Source of the DNA: Anastrepha obliqua
Lineage: Eukaryota > Arthropoda > Insecta > Diptera > Tephritidae
Assembly: GCF_027943255.1 (NCBI RefSeq)
Contig: NC_072895.1
Coordinates: 37,608,001 to 37,672,000 of the forward strand
DNA: 64,000 nucleotides
Direction: 5' to 3'
Part shown: positions 1 through 9,950 of the stretch, in pieces
Layout of the letters: each line of letters opens with the position of its first letter
How positions within the stretch are numbered: position 1 is the stretch's first letter
Translations under genes and position numbers: made by a program
Notes under the pieces: generated by a model
Told to the model about the DNA's origin: nothing
What the model saw: only the letters and a program-made list of their open reading frames with translations
Databases searched by the model: none

Positions 1-770
1 TATGACTTTTGTTAATTTTTCATTCATGAATTAAAGTTTTGTTAGGTTTATTTTAGTTTTAAATAATAAATAAATTTATGTATTTTTCTTAGAATAACAT
101 TTTTCATTACATTAATTTTTTGTCAAGATACAACTTATTGAACGAAAAACTAGTGGCTATGGGAATAATTTTGTCCGTGTGTGTATGTGTTAGTTTCTTC
201 TCATATACACCCCCCTGCACAAAATATAATTCATACTGCGGCAAAAACAATATAACGCAAAGTTCAAACTTTGTACAAAATGTTTAATTTTTTTTTCAAA
301 ATTTCACCAAAATTTTCAACTTACATATAATATAAACCAGAATATTTAAAATTTTCCGGAAATGCAGTTAATAACCCATTGAATTTTAAGAAAACAGAGT
401 TCAAGTTTCAAGAGATACTGTTGATTTAAAACTCCCCATTTTGAAACGAATTTGTAGTTGTTAAGGCAAATACGTATGTATGTATATGTATATACTTGAA
501 AAATGTTATTATTGTGCTCAAATGTAGTAAAAACATATATAAGATATTATTAACCAAAAATAAATTTAAGACCTGTTAAAGAAATTATTAAATACTTTTT
601 ATTACCAATAACAACAATACTTAATTTTAAGCCATTTAATCAATTAAAAAAAAATTATTTTTATTTAATTTCTGTCAAAAGTTTTTAAAAAAGTTTCGTT
701 CAACGTTTAATGGTTGTTATTGAACGCAAACAAATAATCCCAAAACATCAATGGAAGTATCGGAACCACC
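1..770. other. AT-rich stretch, no gene seen
   Basis: I see no coding region or recognisable repeat family here. The stretch is AT-rich with short homopolymer runs and a small TATG/TATA microsatellite near 470-495. Confidence 0.6.
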
Positions 771-774
771 TACT

Positions 775-1290
775 CACAAATCTACTTAAATCTTACCTCA
801 ATTTCGCAATGTGATACTCCCAAAGACCTAGGCATTCATTTGGATAAATGGCTTACGTGGAAAACGCATATTTTTGCCAAAAGGAAAGTCCAAGGATTAA
901 TGTTTCGAAATATGTAGGTATTGGCTGTTAAACCTTAAATCCCCTCTGAATAGACAACAAGCTTATACTTTACAAACCTGTGCTCAAACCAGGAACTTAT
1001 GGAATCCAACTGCGGGGCACAGCATCAAATTCAAATTTGGAAATTCTGCAACGTTTCCAGTCCAAAACACTACGCACCAGGGTAAAGGCTCCGTGGTACA
1101 TGACGAATACCCAAATTCATCGGGACTTAAAAATATCTTTAATAAAAGAGAAAATAAAAAATTTAACCCGCAAATACCGAGATCATCTGGCTTCTACTCT
1201 CATGTCACCATTGCGTGTCTCTTTAAGGTTAAAAAGCCTGCTTTAAATCTGATAGAAAATACGTGGCCGCCGCTTCAGCGCTCAGTCTTA
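775..1290 (+). mobile_element. jockey-like non-LTR retrotransposon relic, end of reverse transcriptase
   Basis: Conceptual translation across frames reads LGIHLDKWLTWKTHIFAKRK near 828-890, then IEILQRF-like and APWYM-like blocks near 1035-1110, and finally NLTRKYRDHLAS near 1155-1195. These blocks, in this order, are the region after the catalytic core of jockey-clade reverse transcriptases. The frame is broken several times and there is no upstream catalytic domain, so it is a dead, 5'-truncated copy. The longest open piece is 980-1246. A second copy of the same segment lies at 7850-8440. Confidence 0.75.
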
Positions 1291-1389
1291 ATACGAGTAG
1301 TATAGCGCTATGAAAGACCCGGCGGTTCGATCACGCTTCTATATATAATATACTATGAGTAATTATAATAAAGAAATCGACTACTCTTT

Positions 1390-1840
1390 CACTAAACTTA
1401 CAAAGATGTCAAACGCAGAGACCATGGAGAAGAGGGGAAGTAAATTTTTACACGAATAGACTCAAGCTAGATAATAAAGTAGGCTATGGAGTTTTTTCAA
1501 AAGATTTAAGACTGGAATTATCGGTCCAATTTCCGGACTAATGTAATGTCTACCAGGCAGAAGTCTCAGGAGGTAATTGTGTACTTTAACTCACACACCG
1601 CAACAAAACCTTCGATAAATATCATCTTGGATATCCAGGCGGCTATCAAATCAATGAAGGCAATTATACTCAGATCAATGGTTGCTAAGGTGTGCTTGAC
1701 AGCACTAAATGATATTAGCACCATCTTCAAGATCAGTCTTATATGGGTTCCGGGACATAGAGGATTGAAGGAAATTGCAAGGTCGAGGAGCTAGTCAGAA
1801 AGGGCACTTGAAAACAGAGGCAATATTGGAATTCCCATTG
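1390..1840 (+). mobile_element. non-LTR retrotransposon RNase H domain relic
   Basis: The translation contains a degraded RNase H start (FYTNRLKLDNKVGYGVFSKD), then a QAEV block near 1555, DIQAAIKSM near 1630 (normally DSQAAIKSL), and IWVPGHRGLKE near 1740-1775. This order is that of the RNase H domain of R1/LOA/jockey-type non-LTR elements. Frameshifts and stops make it non-functional. Related RNase H relics lie at 11830-12735, 28046-28920 and 32365-33640. Confidence 0.75.
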
Positions 1841-2015
1841 CAACTTACAAATTAAGAAAAAAAATACCAGTCTAACGGTTAGACGCGATAGAAGTGAAAC
1901 CTTCCGTAAAACAAACTGAGAGAGAATAAGACGAAAGCAGCATTAGGAGCGGGATAATTATAGGTTCATTATAATATTGCTATAAAGTTCATATTTTATT
2001 TTCTTCATTTTATTA

Positions 2016-2433
2016 TTATTCATCCTCAATGTTTTCAATTTCAACAAATGATACGAGTGGCTTATGATAGATAAAATACATATGTATGTATGTATGATAC
2101 AAATGCTTTGGTTTCGATGTTGTCAACATATCTTTGAAATACCGCGTCAATGGTTGTTTTTGATCGTGTTGTCGATTCAGTGCGATTGTTACACATTTTT
2201 AAATTGAATGTTGTATTGAGAACGTCAATTAAAGGAACCGCTGTGTCCAATGCAAAATTTACGTTAAAATCGCCACTTAAAATCATTGGAACTTTATTGT
2301 AATCTTTTCTAAGTATCCGCGATACTTCTGGTGTATACTTTATTAAATTTTCGTGAATGAATTCCGTGATGCTATTTATTGATTTTTTTTTCTGTCGATA
2401 CTCACGACACTTTTCTGTATTATTTTTCGGCAT
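2016..2433 (-). mobile_element. Helitron/Helentron-type fragment: ORF start fused to an endonuclease-like tail
   Basis: The frame opens with MPKNNTEKCREYRQKKK, a basic N-terminus like that of Helitron helicase proteins. It passes directly into an endonuclease/exonuclease/phosphatase-like segment with PMILSGDFNVNF and, about 45 residues later, TTIDAVFQRY. It ends near 2016 after an HKPLVSFVEIE-type tail that is interrupted by a TATG microsatellite. The GDFNVN and TTIDAVF motifs match the catalytic Asp/Asn and following block of APE-like nucleases carried by some arthropod Helitrons. The helicase body is absent, so I read this as an internal-deletion derivative. The assignment rests on motif memory only; a non-LTR endonuclease origin is the main alternative. 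Confidence 0.5.
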
Positions 2434-2677
2434 AATTGCGGTAAATATTTAAAAATGAAAATATTTACGAATATAAAAATACACACGCAGTTGCTATTAT
2501 GAGCGTCCCCAGCAAAACCTGCGTGACCGAAACTCTAACACAATTACACATATGCACTCGTATTGGTTTGAAAATCGACTTTTTTTTGGTTCTCCGTCAC
2601 CTTTGGAAAATGTGTAAACAGTAAGCAAACTTTATTCATATATTTTTCCTCATTTTTGCATCAGTAAAATTAAACAA

Positions 2678-2880
2678 ACGCCGTAGCCGAATGGGTTGGT
2701 GCGTGACTACTATTCAGAATTCACAGAGAGAACGTCAGTTCGAATCTCGGTGAAAACACCAAAATTAAGGAAAACTATTTTTCTAATAGCGCTCACCCCT
2801 CAGCAGGCAATGGCAAAACACCGAGTGTATTTCTGCCATGAAAAAAAGCTCCTCATAAACATATCATAAAATAAAATAAA
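2678..2880 (+). mobile_element. tRNA-derived SINE, copy 1
   Basis: The 5' head is tRNA-like: a box A-type GTAGCCGAATGGGTTGG followed about 50 bases later by a box B-type GTTCGAATCTC. The body then reads TTTCTAATAGCG, CAGGCAATGGCAA and GTGTATTTCTGCCATGAAAA, motifs shared by the copies at 17843, 21596, 31078, 47580, 50038 and 63232. The distal part of the body (the GTAGGTCC and CACACCACAAATAGGAGGAG blocks) is missing, and the copy ends in an AAAATA-rich tail. SINEs of this type are transcribed by RNA polymerase III and mobilised by a partner LINE. Confidence 0.8.
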
Positions 2881-2894
2881 ATAACTGTATAAGA

Positions 2895-2975
2895 AAATTT
2901 TTTTTCTTGTGATTCGAACCAAGAATTTTGGATCGGAAGCTCACATTGCTAGCCGCTCGGCTATCGCGCCATGCT
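2895..2975 (-). mobile_element. second tRNA-like sequence (SINE head or pseudo-tRNA)
   Basis: On the minus strand the sequence contains GATAGCCGAGCGGCTAGC, matching box A and a D-arm, and 30 bases on GGTTCGAATCAC, matching box B. The acceptor-stem ends do not pair and the segment runs into an A-rich tract, so it is not a functional tRNA gene. It differs from the main SINE head and directly abuts that SINE's tail. It may be the head of a different SINE family. Confidence 0.5.
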
Positions 2976-3109
2976 GTCGGCGCTGGCCTAAAAGTTATTT
3001 AGTTCGTCGCTACGTTTATATGTAATATTCGTAGCCAAGAGTGTCGCTTTTTTCGTTTCACTTTTTCTCAAATCACTCCCAACGATTATAAAGAAGTTTT
3101 CACTTCAAA

Positions 3110-3610
3110 AAATTCTCCAAGAGGCCAATAGTTCATGGAGAGAAGAAAATACTTGTGTTACAACCTGGCTAACTTGGAAACAAATAGATAAAAAAACAGA
3201 AGAATTGTTCAGCTTCTCAAGAGCGAATATCTCGAAGGTCGTGGCTTGTGTTACCGGTCTTTCGCTGTTTGGTAGGCACTATTCTAGGCTAAGAGTATTT
3301 TCTCATCAATTCTGCAGAAGTTGTAGAGGCGAGGAAGAAACAGTTGAACACTTCCTCTGTTATTGTCCAGTCTTCGCTAGTAGTAGAGCAAGGTTGTTAA
3401 GAAAATATTCTTTTGACTTTCTCACGGAATTATCCGGTGGTGGGATTATACTTATTCTACGCTTCATAAGAATGTATAAATGGTTCTATGATGAATAAAC
3501 ACTGAGGTTCCCGTGTTAAACTATGGGACCACAACAGACCTACATGGCCTGAGTGAGTTGACGATTCTAAACCGACTGCCACAAAAACCTAACCTAACCT
3601 GAGGTTGAAA
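3110..3610 (+). mobile_element. non-LTR retrotransposon 3' end with CCTAACCT terminus
   Basis: An open frame (3205-3498, 97 residues) carries the zinc-binding tail typical of RNase H-bearing non-LTR elements: CRSCRGEEETVEHFLCYCPVF, Cys residues at C-x2-C and then H-x4-C. After the stop comes a 3' UTR with GAGGTTCCCGTGT and ACAACAGACCTACATGGCCT, ending in AACCTAACCTAACCT at about 3591-3603. The same 3' UTR is recognisable on the minus strand at 9015-9950, and a similar terminus is at 32360. The element is 5'-truncated. Confidence 0.75.
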
Positions 3611-4850
3611 AGGAAAACACCGATCCAGCTCATCTAGGAGCCACCTATAAAATGTTAAATTTGTTTACTAGAAAGCAAATTTCACAGAAAATATACTTGT
3701 AATACTTAAAGCAATGCCAGTTTTGAATGAATTCAAATATTTGTAAAAGGTGTTCTATTAATTATACATAAAGACTGAATACAAAATAAAGGTTAAATAA
3801 AAAAAAATTAGTTCAAAATCGTGTTAAAAGTTGTTCCTGAATTAATCATATTTTTATTGTACCTAAGGTCCTAAAAACATTCTTATAACAGGGTTCCGGT
3901 GTTTTATGGCATTAGTACTTTATATGTACCTAAATAAAAGTACATAGTACATACATAAATATGTATATGGGTGATAAATGTTACATAGTTATTAATTTGT
4001 GTGTGTGTATATGTAAGTCCATAAATATCTATGTGCTGGCCATTTGTGGTATTTACAAAAGTCACGTTCTAATAAATACTTCTGTGAAGAAATGTCATCG
4101 CATGTAGTAAAAAAGATACACAGAAAAGGAAATACACGTTTCATACTCGCAATAGGCATGACTGGTGAATTCTTCTTACAATACTTATTTGTCTGTCTGT
4201 TTACTTCAAGGTAATTGTAATTTTTTATTGAAAAGAATAAGCTCATTATCACAAAAATCAATAGATGATATGCAGTGGCGGATCGGAGAAAACTTAGAGG
4301 GATTTAAATTTGTTGTTTTTTTTTTTGGTGACTATTAATTACAGTTTCGCACTGCTGTAGGAACACGCAAGATACACCCAATATTTGACCAAATAGCACA
4401 TCCACATGCACATATGTAAATAGATCCATATTTGTGAATGTATGTAAGTGTATTTCTTGGAGCTCCTTTCATTGAGTTTCTTTTGATATTAAATCTGAGA
4501 TACATACGAAAGTAAATTTAATTTTGCTTTTCACAGGCGGTTAGCCTACTTTTAAAATTTACTTTTTGCTTCATTTATAACAGATATCATTTTTTGTTTT
4601 TTGAAAATTTCTTTTATGGGGGAGAGGAGTGTGACCAATAACCAATTTCATCCTACTCAAATACCAATCTATCTTGTACAAAAAGTAAAATGTCTATCAA
4701 GTTTTATAGAAATACTATACATTATTTTTTTTGTTCGAGCTATCGTGCGCTTGGATGAATGGACATACACGGCTAAATCAAAATTTCTTACCATTCTGAG
4801 CCTTTTGATATACATACATCATCTTTGATGTTACTTCAAAAACTAACTTT
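3611..4850. other. gene-free AT-rich stretch
   Basis: No convincing coding region is visible. Short open frames (for example at 3992-4261) have no recognisable motifs. Simple TATG repeats occur near 3950. Confidence 0.5.
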
Positions 4851-4851
4851 G

Positions 4852-5092
4852 GGTTGCTTCTATCGCCACTTTTCTGCTCGCGAGAGAGAATTTACATGCG
4901 AAAGCAATAACAAAGTTATAGAGGAAAATTTGCCGCTAGCGAGTATGTTTATACCTTATTAGACTGGTATAACTCACTGTTTGTACAAACTTATGTATGT
5001 AATTTAAGGCGGCTATATTCCAGCGTTGTCATAATATGTTTATTTATACCAGTTGCTTCATTTATTCGCTTGACGAAAAGAAAAGCCTTATA
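4852..5092. repeat. dispersed repeat, copy A
   Basis: This segment matches 20314-20590 over most of its length. Shared blocks include ATCGCCACTT, GCTAGCGAGTA, AGACTGGTATAAC, ATTCCAGCG and TTTATACCAGTTGCTTCAT. The family is not identified. The copy ends exactly where the mariner-type inverted-repeat element at 5095 begins. Confidence 0.7.
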
Positions 5093-5094
5093 CG

Positions 5095-5499
5095 AGGTTT
5101 GTTCAAAAAATAAGGTGAATTTTAAAATTTCGCGAGCTACGTACATTCGACTTTCAATTATTATTTTTTTATGTTGGTACTCTCTTCTCGAAGATATGCT
5201 CACGGTTTTAGCAATGCAGCATGCTTAGTTTGTTTGTGAGAGGCATAAATAGGACAAGTATTTTGCGTCTTCGGTGATTTGCTGCTATTGAAAATAATTT
5301 ATCAAGAAGTTGCATCAAATTTTGTGTTTTGTGAAATTAAGTGTTCAAAAACACTTGAAATGTTGACAGTGGCATACGGTGCTGAAATCGTGAACATATC
5401 TTCGAGGCGAGTGTACCAATATGAAAAAATAATAATCGAATATCGAATGTACGTAGCCCGCGAAATTTTAAAATTCACCTTATTGTTGAACAAACCTCG
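5095..5499. mobile_element. non-autonomous mariner-type element with very long terminal inverted repeats
   Basis: The element begins with CGAGGTTTGTTCAA and ends with its complement TTGAACAAACCTCG, and each end is bordered by TA (5093-5094 and 5500-5501), the mariner target. The inverted repeats extend inward about 125 bp, to 5220 on the left and 5380 on the right, with scattered mismatches. Shared blocks include AAGGTGAATTTTAAAATTTCG and the segment around the TTCTCGAAGATATG/CATATCTTCGAGG pair. No transposase is present, so movement would need an enzyme in trans. Confidence 0.75.
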
Positions 5500-5504
5500 T
5501 AGAT

Positions 5505-5865
5505 GTACACTTAACAGTTTTAATTCTGTTAACTTAAAAGTATGTATTTAGCTAACATAATACGAGTAGGAGGCCTAGAACTAGCAAAGGCACTGACTAC
5601 ATACATCACTATATAAATATATACATACCTATCTAGATTCCTTTTTGTTGTTACCTACAACAATGAGTCACATGCGTCCTGCGAGCCAGTATAACATACC
5701 TAGCGACGCTTGGACCAATTTGCACACGAGCATAAAATACGAGTACTGGTGCTCACAGTTACCAACGTAAACGCAGGCCTGTGTCAGCTGACACGATGAA
5801 ACTAATGAGAGTTCCATGTAAATGAATTCTCACCACAATTCCGTACCGTAGTATCTTACGAGAGC
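5505..5865. other. intergenic sequence, nothing recognised
   Basis: I see no gene or repeat family that I can name in this stretch. Confidence 0.5.
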
Positions 5866-6062
5866 ATCGCAAACTGGCTCAATGAATGGATCAAGTCAAA
5901 AGAAGTCAAATTCTTCGCCATAGGAATCCGTATGCTGCCTGAAAGATGGAGTAAAGTTTTAGCTTCCAATTGCACATAAATATCACGTATTATTTAATTA
6001 TTTAAATAATTCGTAACTTTGGTAAAGAAAGAAACTTATTTCATACCCAATATAAAAATTTT
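5866..6062 (+). mobile_element. mariner transposase C-terminal relic
   Basis: Translation gives YESIANWLNEWIKSKE, then IRMLPERWSKVLASN and a stop, followed by an element-end-like sequence to about 6060. This matches the C-terminus of the mariner at 14700-15560, including the 3' flanking CGTATTATT and TACCCAATAT blocks. Everything upstream of the third catalytic Asp is missing. Confidence 0.75.
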
Positions 6063-7050
6063 GGAATTTTAAAATTTTTTTCCTAAACATTTTTCAAAAA
6101 AAAAAATCTTTTTAAGTACATTTTTACATAAAAATAAGAGTAAAATTATAAAAAAACTTAAAAATAACTGCACATATTTGACCTTAAAATACTAAATACC
6201 AAAATTTTCAGCATTAAATCAGTCTCAAAATTATTAAATTTCTTCAGAAAAGTTCAGAACGTGTCCAAAATACGGAATCGCTCAACTGGCAGTGTCGATG
6301 ATGGATGTGGCGTTCGTTAAGATGCAACTATCCTTATTGACAGAGTTTTACCAGGCCTGAAACTCACGCAGACGACTTGCGAAGATGTTCGATGCATATT
6401 TTCTTGTTAGGCGAATTTGTGTTTTTGTATTTTGAATTTGTTATTTTTAAAAAAATTTGTTGACATAAATTTATAGGAAAACTATTTAAACGTCAAAGAT
6501 GTTTTGTGTGGTACTGCAGTAGATGTTATTTTGATTGAGAGTACTATTAATCTCTTGCGATAGGCAAATTTCTCTGATGGGATTACCAGCTAAACGCAGC
6601 AAATTTAGCTTTTCGAAGTTATTTTTCTCTTAGTGATGTAAATATAAGGATTTTAGAAACACTGAATTCGTTGAAACTGATTTGTTGTGTTTAATAGTAT
6701 TACATGGCGTTAGAAGTGTAGCTCTGAAGATCTATAAAGTAGTGCGTGTTGAGTTGTGCATTATTCACTCTTCCCCAAATGTTGAAAAACTGTGTGAGAG
6801 TTGAAGTTAGGGACAATTGTGATTTTTTCTACCAAGAATATTAAAGCAAAACTCTTGTAAGCAATGCTACAAAAATTTATGGGAATATATTAATGAGCTG
6901 AATACGTATGTACATACATATGTATTTCTAATGAGAATACTCTAATTTATAGCATTTTTTAACGTCTTTGCTTTTAAAACTAGGGTAGATTGTTTATTGT
7001 TTCAAATTAAAAAAAGGGTATTCGGCTTGTTGAAAGTTGAAACACATTTC
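6063..7050. repeat. AT-rich stretch with one copy of a ~100-bp dispersed repeat
   Basis: The block near 6170-6240 (ATATTTGACCTTAAAATACT, then AAATTTTCAGCATT and TCTCAAA) matches two tandem units at about 18340-18545. No gene is visible in the rest. Confidence 0.45.
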
Positions 7051-7053
7051 GAG

Positions 7054-7466
7054 CTGCAATTAGTGGTGCCGTAACCATGAGGCTATAGCCGTAACAACGA
7101 CCATAGCCGCAACATTACAGCTTTTTTAGATTAATCATGCCGCAACCATAAACAGCTGATACTGAAGCACAAATAACGTCAGCATTTTGTTAAAAAAAAA
7201 AACACGAATAATTTTTCACTAAGTCAAAATTATTTTTCGTCGTTCGTTTCTAATATTCAAATTTTTATCGCAAATACCAAAACATATGTAAAGTATTTCA
7301 CAGCTGCTTACGGTTACAGGGAAAATACAGGATTCTGTAGTTACATACGGCTACGGTTATGGTTATGGCGTTATGGTGCGGCACCTATAATCGTTTACAG
7401 TAATGCTCATATGTTTGATCAGATCAGCTGATTGCTATGGCTAAGGTACGGCATCACTAATTGCAG
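7054..7466. mobile_element. inverted-repeat non-autonomous element (MITE), copy 1
   Basis: The left end CTGCAATTAGTGGTGCCGTA and the right end (complement CTGCAATTAGTGATGCCGTA) are inverted repeats. A second copy lies at 43144-43515 with the same ends and the same interior, including TTATGGCGTTATGGTG, ACCTATAATCGTTTACAGT and CATATGTTTGATCAGA. No coding capacity is present. The superfamily is not certain because the flanking duplications are imperfect in both copies. Confidence 0.75.
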
Positions 7467-7849
7467 CTTTATACACAACCCTGATATAATGATATATGTA
7501 TATATGCACATATACATACTGACACTGATGACAAACTGATATTCTTTTACGTAAAATCCGCTTGTCACTTATAATAGATAATATACATTTCCACTGCTTT
7601 GAAATTTTAAAATCTCGAAAACTCATTTTTGAGTTTACAGCTAAAAAGAAAACTTGAACAAAAAACTCGATAAATAAAAAAGTGCCGATTGGCCACTCAT
7701 CCCCACCCCTCTGATGAGGGTGGTGTAAACCAAACAAACAATAATTGCAGAACCAATTAGAACAAAAACAACAAAACACCCCGAAAAACACTCTACCAAT
7801 AAATTATCACATATTTCCTACGACAACAATCGATATTTCTTTGTCAAAC

Positions 7850-8440
7850 AAGGGAAAGAACAGTCTGAACTATGTGACAGTTCAGCTGGTGTAGCCCAAG
7901 ACAGCATTATGGGCCCATCCTATATTTGCTATACGATGCTTATGTGATATACCAGCTTCTGAAGAAGCAATAGTTGGAACTTTCGCGGATGACCCTGCCG
8001 TACTCACAATTAACTCTCACCACCATGTGGCCACTCCAGAAAGGACTTGATAAAATAAGTCACTGGTTGAAGGAGTGCCGCATTAAGCCAAACAAGACAC
8101 TAAATCGAAATCTCATGTTTCTCTCGAAAGTAATATAAGTTCTCACTTTCCTCAGCTATGTTGAAATAGATATAGACATATGGCAGTCAACTTTGGGGCA
8201 GCTAACTCCAGCATCGAAATACTACAAAGATTCCAATCGAAAGCCTTCAGAATGATCTCAAACGCTCCTTATTATATCGCAAATGCACAAATTCATCCTG
8301 ATCTGAAACTACCCACAATATGCCACATCACGCTATACACGGCTCCAATCGCACTCAAACCCTCTTGTTAAATAGTTGCAAGTCCCATAGCCTTTACCAA
8401 ACTCAAGAGAAAGTCTACAACAGACCTCGTACGATTATAA
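7850..8440 (+). mobile_element. jockey-like reverse transcriptase relic, copy 2
   Basis: Translation across frames shows a degraded core, GTFADDPAVL near 7980, the counterpart of the FADD catalytic box with its two Asp. Next come SIEILQRFQSKAFRMISNAP (8204-8262) and the IHPDLKLPTI block. The order matches the relic at 775-1290. Stops and frameshifts make it inactive. Confidence 0.75.
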
Positions 8441-8444
8441 ATTA

Positions 8445-9010
8445 GTCTAAATTATTATTTATCATAAAATTAGTAAATGGTGGGCTTTAAGTAAAAATAT
8501 TGCTTAATGTTTAAACAACAGATGACAGTAAAGAAATGGTTAAAAAAACAAAATGTTGCCACGAACAGCTCCTCGTCTTCAAGTACTCGTATCGGGTATA
8601 TAATTTTATCTATCTAAGGGCATCATAATTTTGTATATAATGGTTGTACGTAAAACTATAAAGGAATCGATGTCGATATACAGATGCTCCTAATGAGAAG
8701 AGGAACAAATTTAGACATGTCTGCCCTTTCGTCTGTGCGCACGATAACTCGATCAAAAATTAATATTGTATATTTCAATTAAACTCGATACCCATTTTAC
8801 TTCATTAACCACTTAAGCCATTTTACTTCATTTATCACTTAAAACTGGTGATATACGTGGATCACTTAATATGGAACCGATGAAATGGCTGTGACGATGA
8901 TGGCCCATCTTCTTTATAAAAGTCATTTCCAAAAAAGATATCTCTGTTAAAAGCCCAAAAAACGAATATTGAAAATGTCTGGAAAATTCTCCCATTTTTG
9001 AGTAATTTTC
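8445..9010. other. intergenic sequence, nothing recognised
   Basis: No coding region or named repeat is seen in this stretch. Confidence 0.5.
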
Positions 9011-9014
9011 GTCC

Positions 9015-9950
9015 AAGGTTAGGTTAGATTAGGTTCTAGTGGTAGTCAGTCTGTACGACCAACTAAAGGGTTTTCCAATAACAGGTGTTAGAGATGAATG
9101 GATTGCGCTATCGAGAGATGATTAACGATTTTTTATGGCCGGAATTGGATGGTATTGATCTGGACAACAAGACGGCGCTACGTGCTAGACAAGTAACGAA
9201 ACCATTGATCTTTTACGGGAAACGTTTCCGGACCATGTTATCTCTCGAAGAAGTGATCACAATTGGCCACCGAGATCTTGTGATTTAACACCTTGTGAGT
9301 TTTTCTTTGGGGCCACGTGAAAGAGAAGGTCTACGCCAACATCCCAGGGTCGATTCAAGACCTCAAAGATGGAATTCGTCAGGTTATTGAGGACATAGGG
9401 CAGCCACTTCGCAATTCGGTTATGGAAAATTTAATGAAAAGGATATTGTCCTGTAAGCGTGGTCGTGGTGATCATTTGCCTGATGTTATTTTCCACTATT
9501 AACGGCATGCCTTCCTCTTTGTAATGAAATAAACATCCGATCATTTATATAATATTAAAAAATAGTATTTTTCTGTGAATATCAAAATAACCCCTCTTAT
9601 TAAAAAACCTTTTATATATGTAGACCTTATAGGTCCGTTGTGATGCCACTGTGCGACACGGGAACCTCATTTATTTTTTTTCGTGGAACCACGCCAAACA
9701 GTTCCGTAAGAGAATTTAAAAAAATTTGTACCTAGAAAACCTGCTCTGATTTTAGTTAAGGCTGGACAATTGTAAAGGAAGGGCAAAACTTTTCTTCCTC
9801 ATCTCTACAACTTCTACAATATTCATGAGAGAAAACTCCTGCCTGCCAAATGACGGGAAATACAAGCCACAATTTTCGAGAATTTCTCTCTTGAAACGCT
9901 AAGCAGTTCCTTTGTATTTTCTTCTTTTCATCTTATTTATTTGCGGTCAT
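9015..9950 (-). mobile_element. non-LTR retrotransposon 3' end, split by a mariner insertion
   Basis: On the minus strand, 9950 to 9615 carries a degraded zinc-binding tail and the 3' UTR blocks GAGGTTCCCGTGT and ACAACGGACCTATAAGG. The rest of the 3' UTR, ending in a degenerate CCTAATCTAACCTAACC, resumes at 9065 and runs down to 9015. The two halves align in order with the uninterrupted copy at 3490-3605. The gap is exactly filled by the mariner derivative at 9066-9612 and its TA target duplication. Confidence 0.75.
9066..9612 (+). mobile_element. DD41D mariner deletion derivative, copy 1
   Basis: The element starts AAGGGTTTTCCAATA, ends with a degenerate complement of it, and is flanked by TA. 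Just inside the left end the translation reads NGLRYREMINDFLWPELDGI. The N-terminal DNA-binding region and first catalytic Asp of a mariner transposase are absent. In this copy the QQDGAT block carrying the second Asp is also deleted, and downstream VKEKVYAN and GSIQDLKDGI blocks are frameshifted. Sister copies are at 23455-23932 and 36365-36920. It is inserted in a non-LTR 3' UTR. Confidence 0.85.

Noticed and set aside
2895..2975. Functional tRNA gene
   Set aside because: Box A and B are present, but the acceptor stem does not pair and the 3' side runs into A-rich sequence.
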